Shown one piece after another: positions 1 through 7,253 of a stretch of 64,000 bases of DNA. Source of the stretch: Guptibacillus hwajinpoensis. Its GTDB lineage: Bacteria; Bacillota; Bacilli; Bacillales; Guptibacillaceae. Numbering within the stretch: position 1 is the first letter of the stretch; each line of letters starts with the position of its first letter. The notes under the pieces are model-generated. The model saw only the letters and a list, made by a program, of their open reading frames with translations, searched no databases and was not told the DNA's origin. The position numbers were made by a program, and so were the translations under genes. The DNA is taken from assembly GCF_005144865.1 (NCBI RefSeq), contig NZ_SWFM01000005.1, positions 158,716 through 222,715 of the forward strand. Reading direction: 5' to 3'.

Positions 1-709
1 GAAAAGGTGAAAAAGGGTCGTCTTCAATAAACTCCTCTACATAGCCGGGAGTTTGAATGGAATCTGTTTCAATGGCGTTAATCCTCTTTTCAACCTCTCT
101 TATTAAATCAGGATTCGCAAGATTTTGTATGTAAACAATGGCAACTTTTGTATCTGTTGTTCTTCCTACTTTGAAAAATTTTACAACTAAATTTGGGTTC
201 TCAACTCTACGACGTAGCATTTGGATATTCTGCATGATGTTCTCCACAAATCCCTCATGAGAACCTCTTACGACTTGCTCATTAACAGGCTCTTTCACAG
301 TTCTGGAATCTGCTGAAAATGCTTCTAATAAATAGAATTTCTGAACGCCTTCAGTTAGAAAAACGACAAATCCTTTGGTGAGTCCGGAAACTGCTTTAAG
401 AAGATCTTTCGATATGCGAATTTCTTTTGAAGTAACAATATGATCAACGTTTAGTTTATTTCGTTCCATTAGGGGCTTCATAATGGTTCTTTGCAGTTTA
501 TCTTCATCCACTAAGGGGTCTAAATAACAGAGTAAGCAGGGCACATTCTGTATAACAATTTCTCTGAATTTAAGGTCTTGTGTATGATAAAAGGCTTCTT
601 TTAGATACTGTTGATTTTCTTTAATAGTCCAAAACGCATCATGGGATTCAGCAGAAGTGGGGATTTGATATGGCTTATTCCGAGCTGATTTTCGTGTACC
701 ACGTCTCAC
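1..709 (-). CDS. GerA-family spore germination protein (A subunit), 3' end outside window
   Basis: Reading leftwards from a GTG at 709, an open frame runs without a stop to the window edge (236 codons seen). The translation shows the soluble N-terminal domain of GerA/SpoVAF-type proteins, with segments such as ENIMQNIQMLRRRVENP and KVAIVYIQNLANPDLI; the membrane half lies beyond base 1. GerA subunits sit in the inner spore membrane as part of germinant receptors. The GTG is preceded by AAGGAGG (about 716-722); an ATG at 716 overlaps that site and is out of frame. Partner B and C genes, if present, are left of the window. A second, complete gerABC set lies at 11.2-14.9 kb. Confidence 0.85.
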   Translation of the reverse strand, partial: MRRGTRKSARNKPYQIPTSAESHDAFWTIKENQQYLKEAFYHTQDLKFREIVIQNVPCLLCYLDPLVDEDKLQRTIMKPLMERNKLNVDHIVTSKEIRISKDLLKAVSGLTKGFVVFLTEGVQKFYLLEAFSADSRTVKEPVNEQVVRGSHEGFVENIMQNIQMLRRRVENPNLVVKFFKVGRTTDTKVAIVYIQNLANPDLIREVEKRINAIETDSIQTPGYVEEFIEDDPFSPF

Positions 710-893
710 TACGCATCCTCCTTAAATAATCATGATTGCCATATAGTTTGCTATATAAATTGAGGTTTTATGTATAGTGTAATATTTTGTTGAAATGTAG
801 GTCTAAAGTCTAGTGCGCAAAATGTAGAATGCTATATATTAGTAGTCTTTTGTATCGTTTTTATGAGAATAAAGTTTTATAATGTATAACCTG

Positions 894-936
894 TGTACAT
901 GGTCTGTTTATCTAATATATAATAAGATAAACAGAC
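894..936 (+). promoter_or_regulatory. Perfect 12-bp palindrome with a -10-like box in its spacer
   Basis: Bases 902-913 (GTCTGTTTATCT) and 925-936 (AGATAAACAGAC) are exact inverted repeats around an 11-bp AT-only spacer that contains TATAAT (918-923). A weak -35 (TGTACA, 894-899) is 18 bp upstream. This looks like an operator overlapping a promoter, or an RNA hairpin just before the ribosome binding site of the next gene. Which one cannot be told from sequence alone. Confidence 0.5.
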
Positions 937-957
937 TTACGGAAGGTGGTTCTTACA

Positions 958-1146
958 ATGACGATTAAAAATATCCAAAAGGAAAAGCTCGCAGTTGATC
1001 GGTGTATGAAGCATTTGGAGGTCGTCAATGTTGAACCAAAAATAAGACAGCTTGTGTCTATGTACATGACGTCTATCTATCGAGAGGCGTATGAAGAAGG
1101 ATTTTCAGATGCTGAACAAGTGAAAGTTCATTCAAGTTCAAAATAG
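958..1146 (+). CDS. Small hypothetical protein, 62 aa
   Basis: A 62-residue, probably helical soluble protein starting MTIKNIQKEKLAVDRC, with no signal peptide, membrane segment or recognised domain. The ATG at 958 is chosen because GGAAGGTGG (941-949) lies 8 bases upstream; a GTG at 946 falls inside that site. The gene stands alone between the divergent gerA gene and the argS leader, and is preceded by the perfect 12-bp palindrome at 902-936, so it may be tightly regulated. I do not recognise the family. Confidence 0.6.
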   Translation: MTIKNIQKEKLAVDRCMKHLEVVNVEPKIRQLVSMYMTSIYREAYEEGFSDAEQVKVHSSSK

Positions 1147-1164
1147 TTTTTTTCTTAAGAATGA

Positions 1165-1192
1165 TTGATTATTTCCTATAATTGTCTATAAT
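1165..1192 (+). promoter_or_regulatory. Sigma-A-type promoter of the argS T-box leader
   Basis: TTGATT (1165-1170), 16-bp spacer, TATAAT (1187-1192). Transcription would start near 1200, just before the T-box leader. Confidence 0.6.
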
Positions 1193-1199
1193 GATTACT

Positions 1200-1445
1200 A
1201 ACATAATGATATCGTCAATGCGAAAGAGAGTAATGTTTGTAGCAGAATAAAGCGATTCGGGGAAGGTGAGAGCCCGAAATCTGAGCAAGCATGAACCGGA
1301 CTTTCAAGATACTGTTCTGAATGAAGTAGGATCAGTCGGACTCCCCGTTACCCGAGTGAAGCAGGCTCTGCCATCTGGTCGAGCAATCAGAGTGGTACCG
1401 CGGGTTAACCTCCGTCTCTATTATAGAGACGGAGGTTTTTTGTAT
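1200..1445 (+). promoter_or_regulatory. T-box leader of argS (arginine specifier)
   Basis: The T-box sequence GTGGTACCGCGG is at about 1392-1403. It is followed by a long GC-rich terminator (AACCTCCGTCTC, loop, GAGACGGAGGTT, then a T-run ending near 1441). Stem I can be closed by GAAAG (1222-1226) with CTTTC (1301-1305). Just before that closing strand is CGG (1297-1299) followed by A, the expected place for a specifier codon, which reads arginine and fits the downstream gene. In known T-boxes an uncharged tRNA stabilises the antiterminator, so argS is expected to be induced by arginine shortage. Confidence 0.9.
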
Positions 1446-1488
1446 CATCAAGTTGGACCGCGTGAATCCCATTATAGGAGGTCAAGAT

Positions 1489-3177
1489 GTGAAGTATAAA
1501 GAATTATTTGCACAAGAATTGTATGTCGCTTGTGATGAACAATTAACCAAGGAAGAAATAATACGACGAATAGAAAAACCGAAGCATGAGGAGCTTGGTG
1601 ATTATGCGTTTCCGTGTTTTGATCTCGCTAGAGTGCAACGAACAGCACCTAACAAAATAGCAACGAACATGGCCACTCGAATTTATACTCCAATCTTCGA
1701 AAAGGTAGAGGCTGTGGGACCCTATATCAATGTATTTCTTGAAAAAGGATTAGTAGCTTCTGAAGTTGTGAAAAAGATTTTAGAGGAAGGGAATTATTAC
1801 GGATCCTCCAATATAGGAGACGGCGGATCCGTAACAATAGATTTATCATCACCGAATATAGCAAAGCCATTCTCGATGGGGCATCTGCGTTCGACTGTTA
1901 TCGGAAATGCACTAGCACTTATCCTTGAAAAAAGTGGATATCGTCCAGTTCGAATTAATCATTTAGGTGATTGGGGAACGCAGTTTGGTAAACTAATTAC
2001 AGCGTATCGTAAGTGGGGAAATGAAACTCAAGTGCGTCAAAATACAATAAAAGAGTTGCTTGCTCTATATATTAAATTTCATGAAGAAGCGGAGTTGACT
2101 CCAGCTCTTCTGGATGAAGGTCGAAAGGCGTTTAAATCCCTAGAAGAAGGGGATCCGGAGGCCGTGGCTTTGTGGAAGTGGTTTCGAGAGGAATCTCTTA
2201 AGGAGTTTAATCGTATTTACGAATTAATGGGAATTACTTTTGATTCAACGAATGGAGAGGCGTTTTACAACAACAAAATGCAGCGTGTGGTGGAGCTTCT
2301 TGAAAAGAAAAACCTTCTCACTGAATCCAAAGGTGCTATGGTTGTGGAGGTTAATGATGATACCCTTCCACCGTGTTTAATTAAAAAGAAGGATGGAGCG
2401 ACTCTTTATGCAACGCGTGATTTAGCAGCCGCTCTATACCGTTATGAGACATATGGCTTCAGTCAGGCCCTTTATGTAGTCGGGAATGAACAAAGCCTTC
2501 ACTTTAAACAGGTGTTTGAAGTGTTAAAAAAGATGGGTTATGAATGGGCGGAACAAATGTATCACATTACGTTTGGGATGATGTTAAAAGATGGTAAGAA
2601 GATGTCGACGAGAAAGGGAAAAGTCGTTCTACTTGAAGAGGTTTTAAATAACGCCATTGATCTTGCGAAAGAGAACATTAATTCAAAAAACCCATCATTG
2701 AAAAATAAACAGATCATTGCTGAGCATATTGGCGTAGGAGCTGTTTTATTTCATGACTTAAAAAATGATCGTCGTAACGACATTGATTTTTCTCTTGAAG
2801 ACATGCTAAGAGTAGAAGGAGAGACTGGGCCATATGTACAGTATACTAATGCACGCGCATGCTCTATCCTTCGTAAAGGTCACTTTCAAAAAGGGGAGCC
2901 ATTTGAACAAATAAAGGATAAAGAAGCGTGGCCGATTATTACTCGTCTTAACGAATTTCCGCGAACGGTTGAGCGAGCCGCAAAAGAATACGACCCATCA
3001 CAAGTTGCCAAGTATGTTCTGGAGCTAGCTCGTTCGTTTAACAAATATTATGGTCAAATTCGCATTTTGGACGATGATACACATTTGAAAGCAAGACTTC
3101 AACTCGTTTCGGCTGTCTCAATTGTTTTGACTGAAGGACTGAGATTGCTCGGGTTGCACGCACCTGAAGAAATGTAG
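1489..3177 (+). CDS. argS: Arginine--tRNA ligase (second bacillar type)
   Basis: Class I arginyl-tRNA synthetase of 562 aa, which charges tRNA-Arg in the cytoplasm. An N-terminal additional domain is followed by the HIGH-type motif FSMGHLRS (from residue 128), the KMSKS-type motif KMSTRKG (371-377) and the C-terminal anticodon-binding helical domain ending LRLLGLHAPEEM. The GTG at 1489 has AGGAGG at 1477-1482; a TTG at 1453 has no ribosome binding site and lies inside the leader. The sequence around the active site (SSPNIAKPFSMGHLRST) differs from the usual Bacillus subtilis ArgRS (SANPTGDLHLGHARG), so this is the other paralogue type. Transcription is under the T-box just upstream. Confidence 0.93.
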   Translation: MKYKELFAQELYVACDEQLTKEEIIRRIEKPKHEELGDYAFPCFDLARVQRTAPNKIATNMATRIYTPIFEKVEAVGPYINVFLEKGLVASEVVKKILEEGNYYGSSNIGDGGSVTIDLSSPNIAKPFSMGHLRSTVIGNALALILEKSGYRPVRINHLGDWGTQFGKLITAYRKWGNETQVRQNTIKELLALYIKFHEEAELTPALLDEGRKAFKSLEEGDPEAVALWKWFREESLKEFNRIYELMGITFDSTNGEAFYNNKMQRVVELLEKKNLLTESKGAMVVEVNDDTLPPCLIKKKDGATLYATRDLAAALYRYETYGFSQALYVVGNEQSLHFKQVFEVLKKMGYEWAEQMYHITFGMMLKDGKKMSTRKGKVVLLEEVLNNAIDLAKENINSKNPSLKNKQIIAEHIGVGAVLFHDLKNDRRNDIDFSLEDMLRVEGETGPYVQYTNARACSILRKGHFQKGEPFEQIKDKEAWPIITRLNEFPRTVERAAKEYDPSQVAKYVLELARSFNKYYGQIRILDDDTHLKARLQLVSAVSIVLTEGLRLLGLHAPEEM

Positions 3178-3183
3178 ATAAAT

Positions 3184-3207
3184 GCCCTGATCATGTATGA
3201 TCAGGGC
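3184..3207. terminator. Bidirectional terminator between argS and the yteA-like gene
   Basis: GCCCTGATCA, TGTA loop, TGATCAGGGC: a perfect 10-bp stem between two convergent genes. The flanking T-tracts are interrupted. Confidence 0.7.
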
Positions 3208-3216
3208 ACTATTTGT

Positions 3217-3951
3217 TTAATAGTTAAGGTCAGTATCTTCAATTGTTCCGTTATTAACTTGATCTTCATAATCATCTAGCTCGTCTTCATAATGTTCATG
3301 AGCCTTGTTTGGAATGACTCCAGTAGGCTTGCCATCAAGATCAGCTGAGAGGAAGGTTTCAATTTCTTCAACATATCCATAAGGTTCATGCGATTCAATG
3401 TACATACTGTCATAACTCATTTGTTGTTCATTAAAATCAGAAGGTGTTTCTGAGGTTCCATACCTTGCAGCTCGTTGCCAGGAATCTTCCGCATCAAAAA
3501 AGTTCGCATCTTTTGTATCATTAACATATTTACCAAATGGAGGGTTCAATGAGTCCTCTTCGGCAGGTCTATTAACTGAAGTCTCCTGAGAAGGACTATG
3601 CTCAACACACGTTGATGCAGTTGGAATAGCAACAAGTCTTTCGACAGAGATGTCACCTCCACATACTGAGCACATACCATATTTACCACTTCCAATACGT
3701 TGTAAAGCATTAGTTAATTCTGAGAGTTCTCGTTTCATATGTTCACTTAAAGAGATGTCTTTTTCACGTTCGTATAGCTCTGTAGCTGTATCACCAGGAT
3801 GGTTGTCATAATTTGAAAGCTCGCCTGTTGAATGTTGAACAAACGATTGAGAAACGCCAAAATCGTCATTATTGTGTATTTCTTGGTTAATTTCCTTTAT
3901 TCGGTTCTGGATAATTTTCTTAAAGGACCTAAGTTGATCAGTAGTTAGCAC
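3217..3951 (-). CDS. yteA: YteA-family DksA/TraR-type zinc-finger protein
   Basis: A 244-residue cytoplasmic protein. The N-terminal third is a coiled-coil-like segment carrying HPGDTATELYEREKD (51-65), typical of the bacillar YteA family, followed by a DksA-type zinc finger (CSVC at 94-97 and CVEH at 115-118, so a Cys3His set). The acidic C-terminal half is low complexity (for example DELDDYEDQ). YteA proteins are associated with sporulation; the molecular role is not established. The ATG at 3951 is preceded on its strand by an AAAGGAGAT-type site. It ends against the argS terminator. Confidence 0.8.
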   Translation of the reverse strand: MLTTDQLRSFKKIIQNRIKEINQEIHNNDDFGVSQSFVQHSTGELSNYDNHPGDTATELYEREKDISLSEHMKRELSELTNALQRIGSGKYGMCSVCGGDISVERLVAIPTASTCVEHSPSQETSVNRPAEEDSLNPPFGKYVNDTKDANFFDAEDSWQRAARYGTSETPSDFNEQQMSYDSMYIESHEPYGYVEEIETFLSADLDGKPTGVIPNKAHEHYEDELDDYEDQVNNGTIEDTDLNY

Positions 3952-4101
3952 TGGTCTATCTCCTTTCTTTTCATCTTATCTGTAGTATGAGACAAAAAGA
4001 AAATCACTACTTCTGAAAATAATTCCATGTGAGTCGCATTGTATTCCAGAAATATGGAAAAAGTAAAACTAAGGGATAAGTAGAGAAGAAGCGGTGGTGA
4101 A

Positions 4102-4596
4102 GTGGTGAGGAAGGTTTATCCGTTAGAAGTTCTTCTATGGAGTATTGCATTTCCAGGGTTCGGACAAATCATTAATAAAATGTACATTAGAGGTGCATTT
4201 TTTATACTGTTAGAGTTCGTCATAAATGTAAAATCAAGTTTAAATATGAATATCTTATATAGCTTTCAGGGAAAGTCGAATGAGGCGGTTCTTGTCACTA
4301 ATTATGAATGGGCGATGTTCTATCCATGTGTTTATATGTTTGCCATATACGAAAGCTACTTTAGGGCAATCGAAAAGAATGGTGAAAAGCCGCCAGTTTA
4401 TTTATCTTTACCTTTTGTGGCGGGAGCGTATTTTTCAACTGTTGGTGTTATTTTTTCAAATAAACTTCCGTATGATTATTTAATTCCTCCTACGTTTGTT
4501 CCAATTATGGGTATTGCGATTGGCGTAGCTGTTGGATTCTTTGTACGCTTAATATTAATTCGTTTTTCTCGACCGATAGAAAAAAGCCGTGAATAG
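4102..4596 (+). CDS. Polytopic membrane protein of unknown function, 164 aa
   Basis: Short integral membrane protein with three or four hydrophobic segments; the first follows LLWSIAFPGFGQIINKMYIRG, a GxGQ-type turn reminiscent of TM2-like small membrane proteins. The start is ambiguous: tandem GTG codons at 4102 and 4105 follow a weak purine-rich GGTGGTGAAG. It stands alone between convergent and divergent neighbours and has its own terminator at the stop codon. Function unknown. Confidence 0.7.
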   Translation: MVRKVYPLEVLLWSIAFPGFGQIINKMYIRGAFFILLEFVINVKSSLNMNILYSFQGKSNEAVLVTNYEWAMFYPCVYMFAIYESYFRAIEKNGEKPPVYLSLPFVAGAYFSTVGVIFSNKLPYDYLIPPTFVPIMGIAIGVAVGFFVRLILIRFSRPIEKSRE

Positions 4597-4610
4597 TGAT
4601 TCACGGCTTT
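4581..4610 (+). terminator. Rho-independent terminator
   Basis: AAAAAGCCGTGAAT, short loop, ATTCACGGCTTT. The stop codon of the upstream membrane-protein gene lies in the stem. Confidence 0.8.
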
Positions 4611-4630
4611 CCCTAATTATATGGTTTGAA

Positions 4631-4994
4631 AGGCTCCAGTTTATCGAGGCTAAACGAACGCCTCCGCTTTTCGTGATCCTCGAACACAAAAAGCGTGTTC
4701 AATTTGGTAAGCTCCAGTAACTGCCGGTTCTAACTGATCACTTCCGCTTTTCAGATCCAGCTGCAGTGGCCAGGTCCTCGAGTCGCTTCACCTTTCAACT
4801 CGAACACAAAGAACGTGTTCAAGTTAAAAGGTTCCAGCGCTTTTCGGACCTTAACGGCCACTTCCGCTTTTCATTAGATTTAGCTGCAGTGGCCAGACCC
4901 TCGGTCACTTCACTCACCAACTCGAACACAAAAAGCGTGTTCAATTTGGTAAGCTCCAGTGACTGCCGGTTCTAACCGACCACTTCCGCTTTTC
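4631..4994. repeat. Tandem array of about 120-bp hairpin-forming repeats
   Basis: The phrase CTTCCGCTTTTC (first copy CCTCCGCTTTTC) ends units at 4672, 4752, 4872 and 4994, giving two full periods of 120 and 122 bp and one partial unit. Each unit has the core CGAACACAAA..GCGTGTTC with flanks that pair (GTGGCC with GGCCAC; AACT with AGTT), so each can fold into a long hairpin. No coding capacity is convincing here. The array directly abuts the 3' end of ctaG. Confidence 0.75.
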
Positions 4995-4995
4995 A

Positions 4996-5901
4996 TTAGA
5001 TCTCATTAAGTCTGAATTCTGAGGATTGTAGTTCTTCGTCGTCTTTTAGGCGTTCAGTTCTTGACCATTGGAAGAAGATATAGCCGAGTGTTGTACCGTA
5101 TGAGAGTTCTTGAATGATTTTCATAATAATGCCGCCGAGCTGCTGGTCTTCCATTATGCCGAGCGGTTTAAATTGGGCAAAGAGTTCTGGGGAGACAATA
5201 GTGCCATTTGGTACACAATATCCCATTGCATTTGCCCATACTGTTGGGTCTGTGTAAGTCGCGTAAAGAGGTGTATCAGCAAATATAATTAATGCACAAG
5301 CTGGTGTTAGAAGTACACCATTTGCAAAGATATACCCGAGTTTCTTTACGCCCGATAAGGTGTCATATTCGGGTACAGGACAAACAAGTGGCCACCACAT
5401 TGCAAATGCTGAGATAACAAGTGCGGCTTTGTAGAAATCTTGTGCTGTATAATGCACCATTAAATAATCAAAGATTTCGGGAATATGATAGAAAGAGAAT
5501 AATCCATTAAACAATAGTAATGAAATAATCGGGAAAGTGAAAAACTTAACTAATTTATGAACAAATTTAATGTTCAAAATCGGGCGAATTAGCCACGCTG
5601 GCGTTCCGACAATCATTAGTGGTGGAGCAATTAAATATACAATGGCCATTTCAGACATGTGAATACTAAGTAACAAATGCCCCATTAACGATAGTGGTCC
5701 ACCAAAACCAATATAAAAGATGAATACACCTATTAAGAAAAAGATTTTCTTATAAACAGGAAAAGGTGCAGAATCTTTAAATTTACTTTTTAAAGGTCCT
5801 GTAAGTAGTAAATATAAACCGGCAATGAGGAGAGCTATTGTTAAGATTACCGGACTCCAGAGAGCAGAAAAAGAAAATGTGCTCGATAATTGTTCCCACA
5901 T
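4996..5901 (-). CDS. ctaG: Cytochrome c oxidase assembly factor CtaG
   Basis: A 301-residue membrane protein with about seven transmembrane helices, matching the bacillar caa3-oxidase assembly factor CtaG (for example LSLMGHLLLSIHMSEMAI and the MIVGTPAWLIRPIL segment). It is needed for correct formation of the copper-containing caa3 oxidase in the cytoplasmic membrane. The ATG at 5901 is chosen because GGAGGTG (about 5907-5913) lies just upstream; an ATG at 5916 would overlap that site. The related genes sco and cccA are elsewhere in this window rather than in one operon. Confidence 0.9.
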   Translation of the reverse strand: MWEQLSSTFSFSALWSPVILTIALLIAGLYLLLTGPLKSKFKDSAPFPVYKKIFFLIGVFIFYIGFGGPLSLMGHLLLSIHMSEMAIVYLIAPPLMIVGTPAWLIRPILNIKFVHKLVKFFTFPIISLLLFNGLFSFYHIPEIFDYLMVHYTAQDFYKAALVISAFAMWWPLVCPVPEYDTLSGVKKLGYIFANGVLLTPACALIIFADTPLYATYTDPTVWANAMGYCVPNGTIVSPELFAQFKPLGIMEDQQLGGIIMKIIQELSYGTTLGYIFFQWSRTERLKDDEELQSSEFRLNEI

Positions 5902-6096
5902 AAGGAACACCTCCATATATCTTCATAATACCTGACAGTAAATGAGTAACGTTTTCATCATACCATATGAGGCTCTGTCATCCTATTACTTAAAGAGAAG
6001 AGATGACTATCTCTATTGTATGAAGGTTTGTCTTCTAACTCAAGGAAGCTAGGTAAGAAAGTGTGAAGGAATAGTGACAGGTAACCGGTTATGGAG

Positions 6097-6159
6097 TTGA
6101 CAAAAAGAGCTGGTTTTTCATACAATGACAGCAGACTTATATGAATAAGTGTTCATATA
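6097..6159 (+). promoter_or_regulatory. Promoter and ArsR-type operator
   Basis: TTGACA (6097-6102), 18-bp spacer, TACAAT (6121-6126). Downstream, TATATGAA (6138-6145) and TTCATATA (6152-6159) form a perfect palindrome with a 6-bp spacer, close to the ATATGAnnnnnnTCATAT operators of ArsR/SmtB repressors. It sits at the expected transcript start, so autorepression by the adjacent regulator is likely. Confidence 0.75.
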
Positions 6160-6180
6160 ATAATGTGGAGGGGAAGAATA

Positions 6181-6507
6181 TTGGATAACGAGAGACATGA
6201 TATAACAAAAGAAGACATGGATCTTGATGAAGAAACACTTTTTATCGTTTCTCAGACGTTTAAAGCGCTTGGTGACCCGACACGAATTAGAATTCTAAAT
6301 TTACTTGCTGAAAAAGAGTGTGCTGTTAGTGAAATTTCTGACAAATTGCATCTATCTCAGTCCACGGTATCTCATCAGCTTAGATTTCTTAAAAATTTAC
6401 GATTGGTTAAATTTAGAAGATCAGGGACAAGTATTTTTTATTCTCCGGATGATCAACACGTAATGGCATTACTTCATCAGGCAATTCATCACGCTTGTCA
6501 TGACTAG
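6181..6507 (+). CDS. ArsR/SmtB-family metal-responsive repressor
   Basis: A 108-residue winged-helix regulator. The DNA-recognition part [20 protein letters not shown] is preceded by the family signature [14 protein letters not shown]. The C-terminal helix carries His and Cys residues ([16 protein letters not shown]), like the alpha-5 site of zinc sensors such as CzrA. The TTG at 6181 is chosen: GGAGGGG (6166-6172) is 8 bases upstream, and a GTG-type upstream start would overlap it. The palindromic operator at 6138-6159 suggests autoregulation; a zinc-type CDF exporter follows at 7254, after three tiny genes, and is the natural target. Confidence 0.88.
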   Translation: MDNERHDITKEDMDLDEETLFIVSQTFKALGDPTRIRILNLLAEKECAVSEISDKLHLSQSTVSHQLRFLKNLRLVKFRRSGTSIFYSPDDQHVMALLHQAIHHACHD

Positions 6508-6613
6508 GATGAGGATTTGTATGGTAGAATCGTACGGAAACGTTCAATAAAATCTTAATCATGAGTGTGAAAGGTCGTTATAATTGGGGGAAGACGGAAA
6601 GGGGATTTGCTTC

Positions 6614-6736
6614 GTGTTAACTAAAATTAAGCAACATAAAACGGAATCCGCGGTTATTTTCCTAGCATTTATTCTGCCTTTTATAACGATGGTCGTTATT
6701 GGCGCATTCTCTATTTATTTATCGTATAGTGGTTAA
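6614..6736 (+). CDS. Tiny single-pass membrane protein, 40 aa
   Basis: GTG at 6614 opens a 40-codon frame: a charged N-terminus (MLTKIKQHKTESAV) then one strongly hydrophobic helix (FLAFILPFITMVVIGAFSI). AAAGGGG lies about 9 bases upstream. It is the first of three consecutive tiny membrane-protein frames on the same strand after the ArsR gene. I do not recognise a family. Codon pattern and ribosome binding site support it, but it is too short for certainty. Confidence 0.5.
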   Translation: MLTKIKQHKTESAVIFLAFILPFITMVVIGAFSIYLSYSG

Positions 6737-6765
6737 TTGATTTAATAAGGAAAGGTGGACAGGCA

Positions 6766-6915
6766 ATGGATATAGGTTCAATCCTTGTTTATATGTCAAC
6801 TTTGCTCTTTTTTGTTGTATTTGGCTTATTTGGTTTCTTTTTGTACATGATGAAAAGAAAAGAAAGGCTGAATGAACAGAATGAGCAGGGGGAGCTAAAA
6901 AGAGATGAGAAATAA
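6766..6915 (+). CDS. Tiny single-pass membrane protein with charged tail, 49 aa
   Basis: ATG at 6766 with AAAGGTGG about 7 bases upstream. One transmembrane helix (about residues 6-29, rich in Phe) is followed by a hydrophilic, highly charged tail (MMKRKERLNEQNEQGELKR). It overlaps the next frame by 11 bases, suggesting translational coupling. Unknown function; small accessory subunits of membrane complexes have this shape. Confidence 0.6.
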   Translation: MDIGSILVYMSTLLFFVVFGLFGFFLYMMKRKERLNEQNEQGELKRDEK

Positions 6916-7000
6916 AAATATACGTCTGCTTATCTTCTTACTTGTGCTAAGTGCGGTATGGGGAGTTATTTACTGGGTATGGGCGTTTAGTAATGGATGA
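6905..7000 (+). CDS. Tiny membrane protein, 31 aa
   Basis: ATG at 6905 overlaps the 3' end of the preceding frame. The 31-residue product is a short basic N-terminus (MRNKNIRLL) and one hydrophobic helix ending VWGVIYWVWAFSNG. A GGGGGAG sits about 11 bases upstream. A strong terminator follows at 7004, so the three tiny genes close a transcript, presumably the one begun upstream of the ArsR gene or an internal one. Confidence 0.5.
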   Translation: MRNKNIRLLIFLLVLSAVWGVIYWVWAFSNG

Positions 7001-7003
7001 GAT

Positions 7004-7033
7004 GCCTTTTCGCTACATCGAAAAGGCTTTTTC
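7004..7033 (+). terminator. Rho-independent terminator after the tiny-gene cluster
   Basis: GCCTTTTCG, loop CTACAT, CGAAAAGGC, then TTTTTCT. Confidence 0.85.
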
Positions 7034-7038
7034 TATTA

Positions 7039-7210
7039 GGCTGTTTTCGTAAACATTGTTGCTTTTATTATAAGAGTAGTGGTTGATTTCCGCTTCAAGA
7101 TACTCCGTTGCCGCTAATCCCGCAGGAGTCGAGCACCTTCCGCTACAATCAGCAAAGTGTGGCTTTTGTACAAGCCCCTTTACTAAAGCAACAATCTTTT
7201 AGAAAAGAGC
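7039..7210. repeat. MITE-like palindromic repeat, copy 1 (internally shortened)
   Basis: Ends resemble inverted copies of GGCTCTTTTCTAAAAGATTGTTGCTTT (left GGCTGTTTTCGTAAACATTGTTGC; right AGCAACAATCTTTTAGAAAAGAGC). Inside are the family phrases TTGATTTCCGCT, CCCGCAGGAGTCGAGCA and CTTCCGCTACAATCAGC. The same element recurs at 16.35, 19.73 and 38.79 kb. This copy lacks most of the central GC-rich arm. Confidence 0.75.
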
Positions 7211-7253
7211 GTTCTAATAAGAAGGAAGGCTAACTGATAAAGGAGATAATTCA

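Noticed and set aside
1266..1499. A 77-codon frame across the argS leader
   Set aside because: It lies entirely in the T-box RNA and reads through its terminator.
4766..4975. A 69-codon frame in the tandem repeat array
   Set aside because: It is made of repeat sequence; residues simply mirror the repeats and there is no ribosome binding site.
4631..4994. CRISPR array
   Set aside because: Repeats are about 120 bp, adjacent and palindromic with no unique spacers, and no cas genes are present anywhere in the window.
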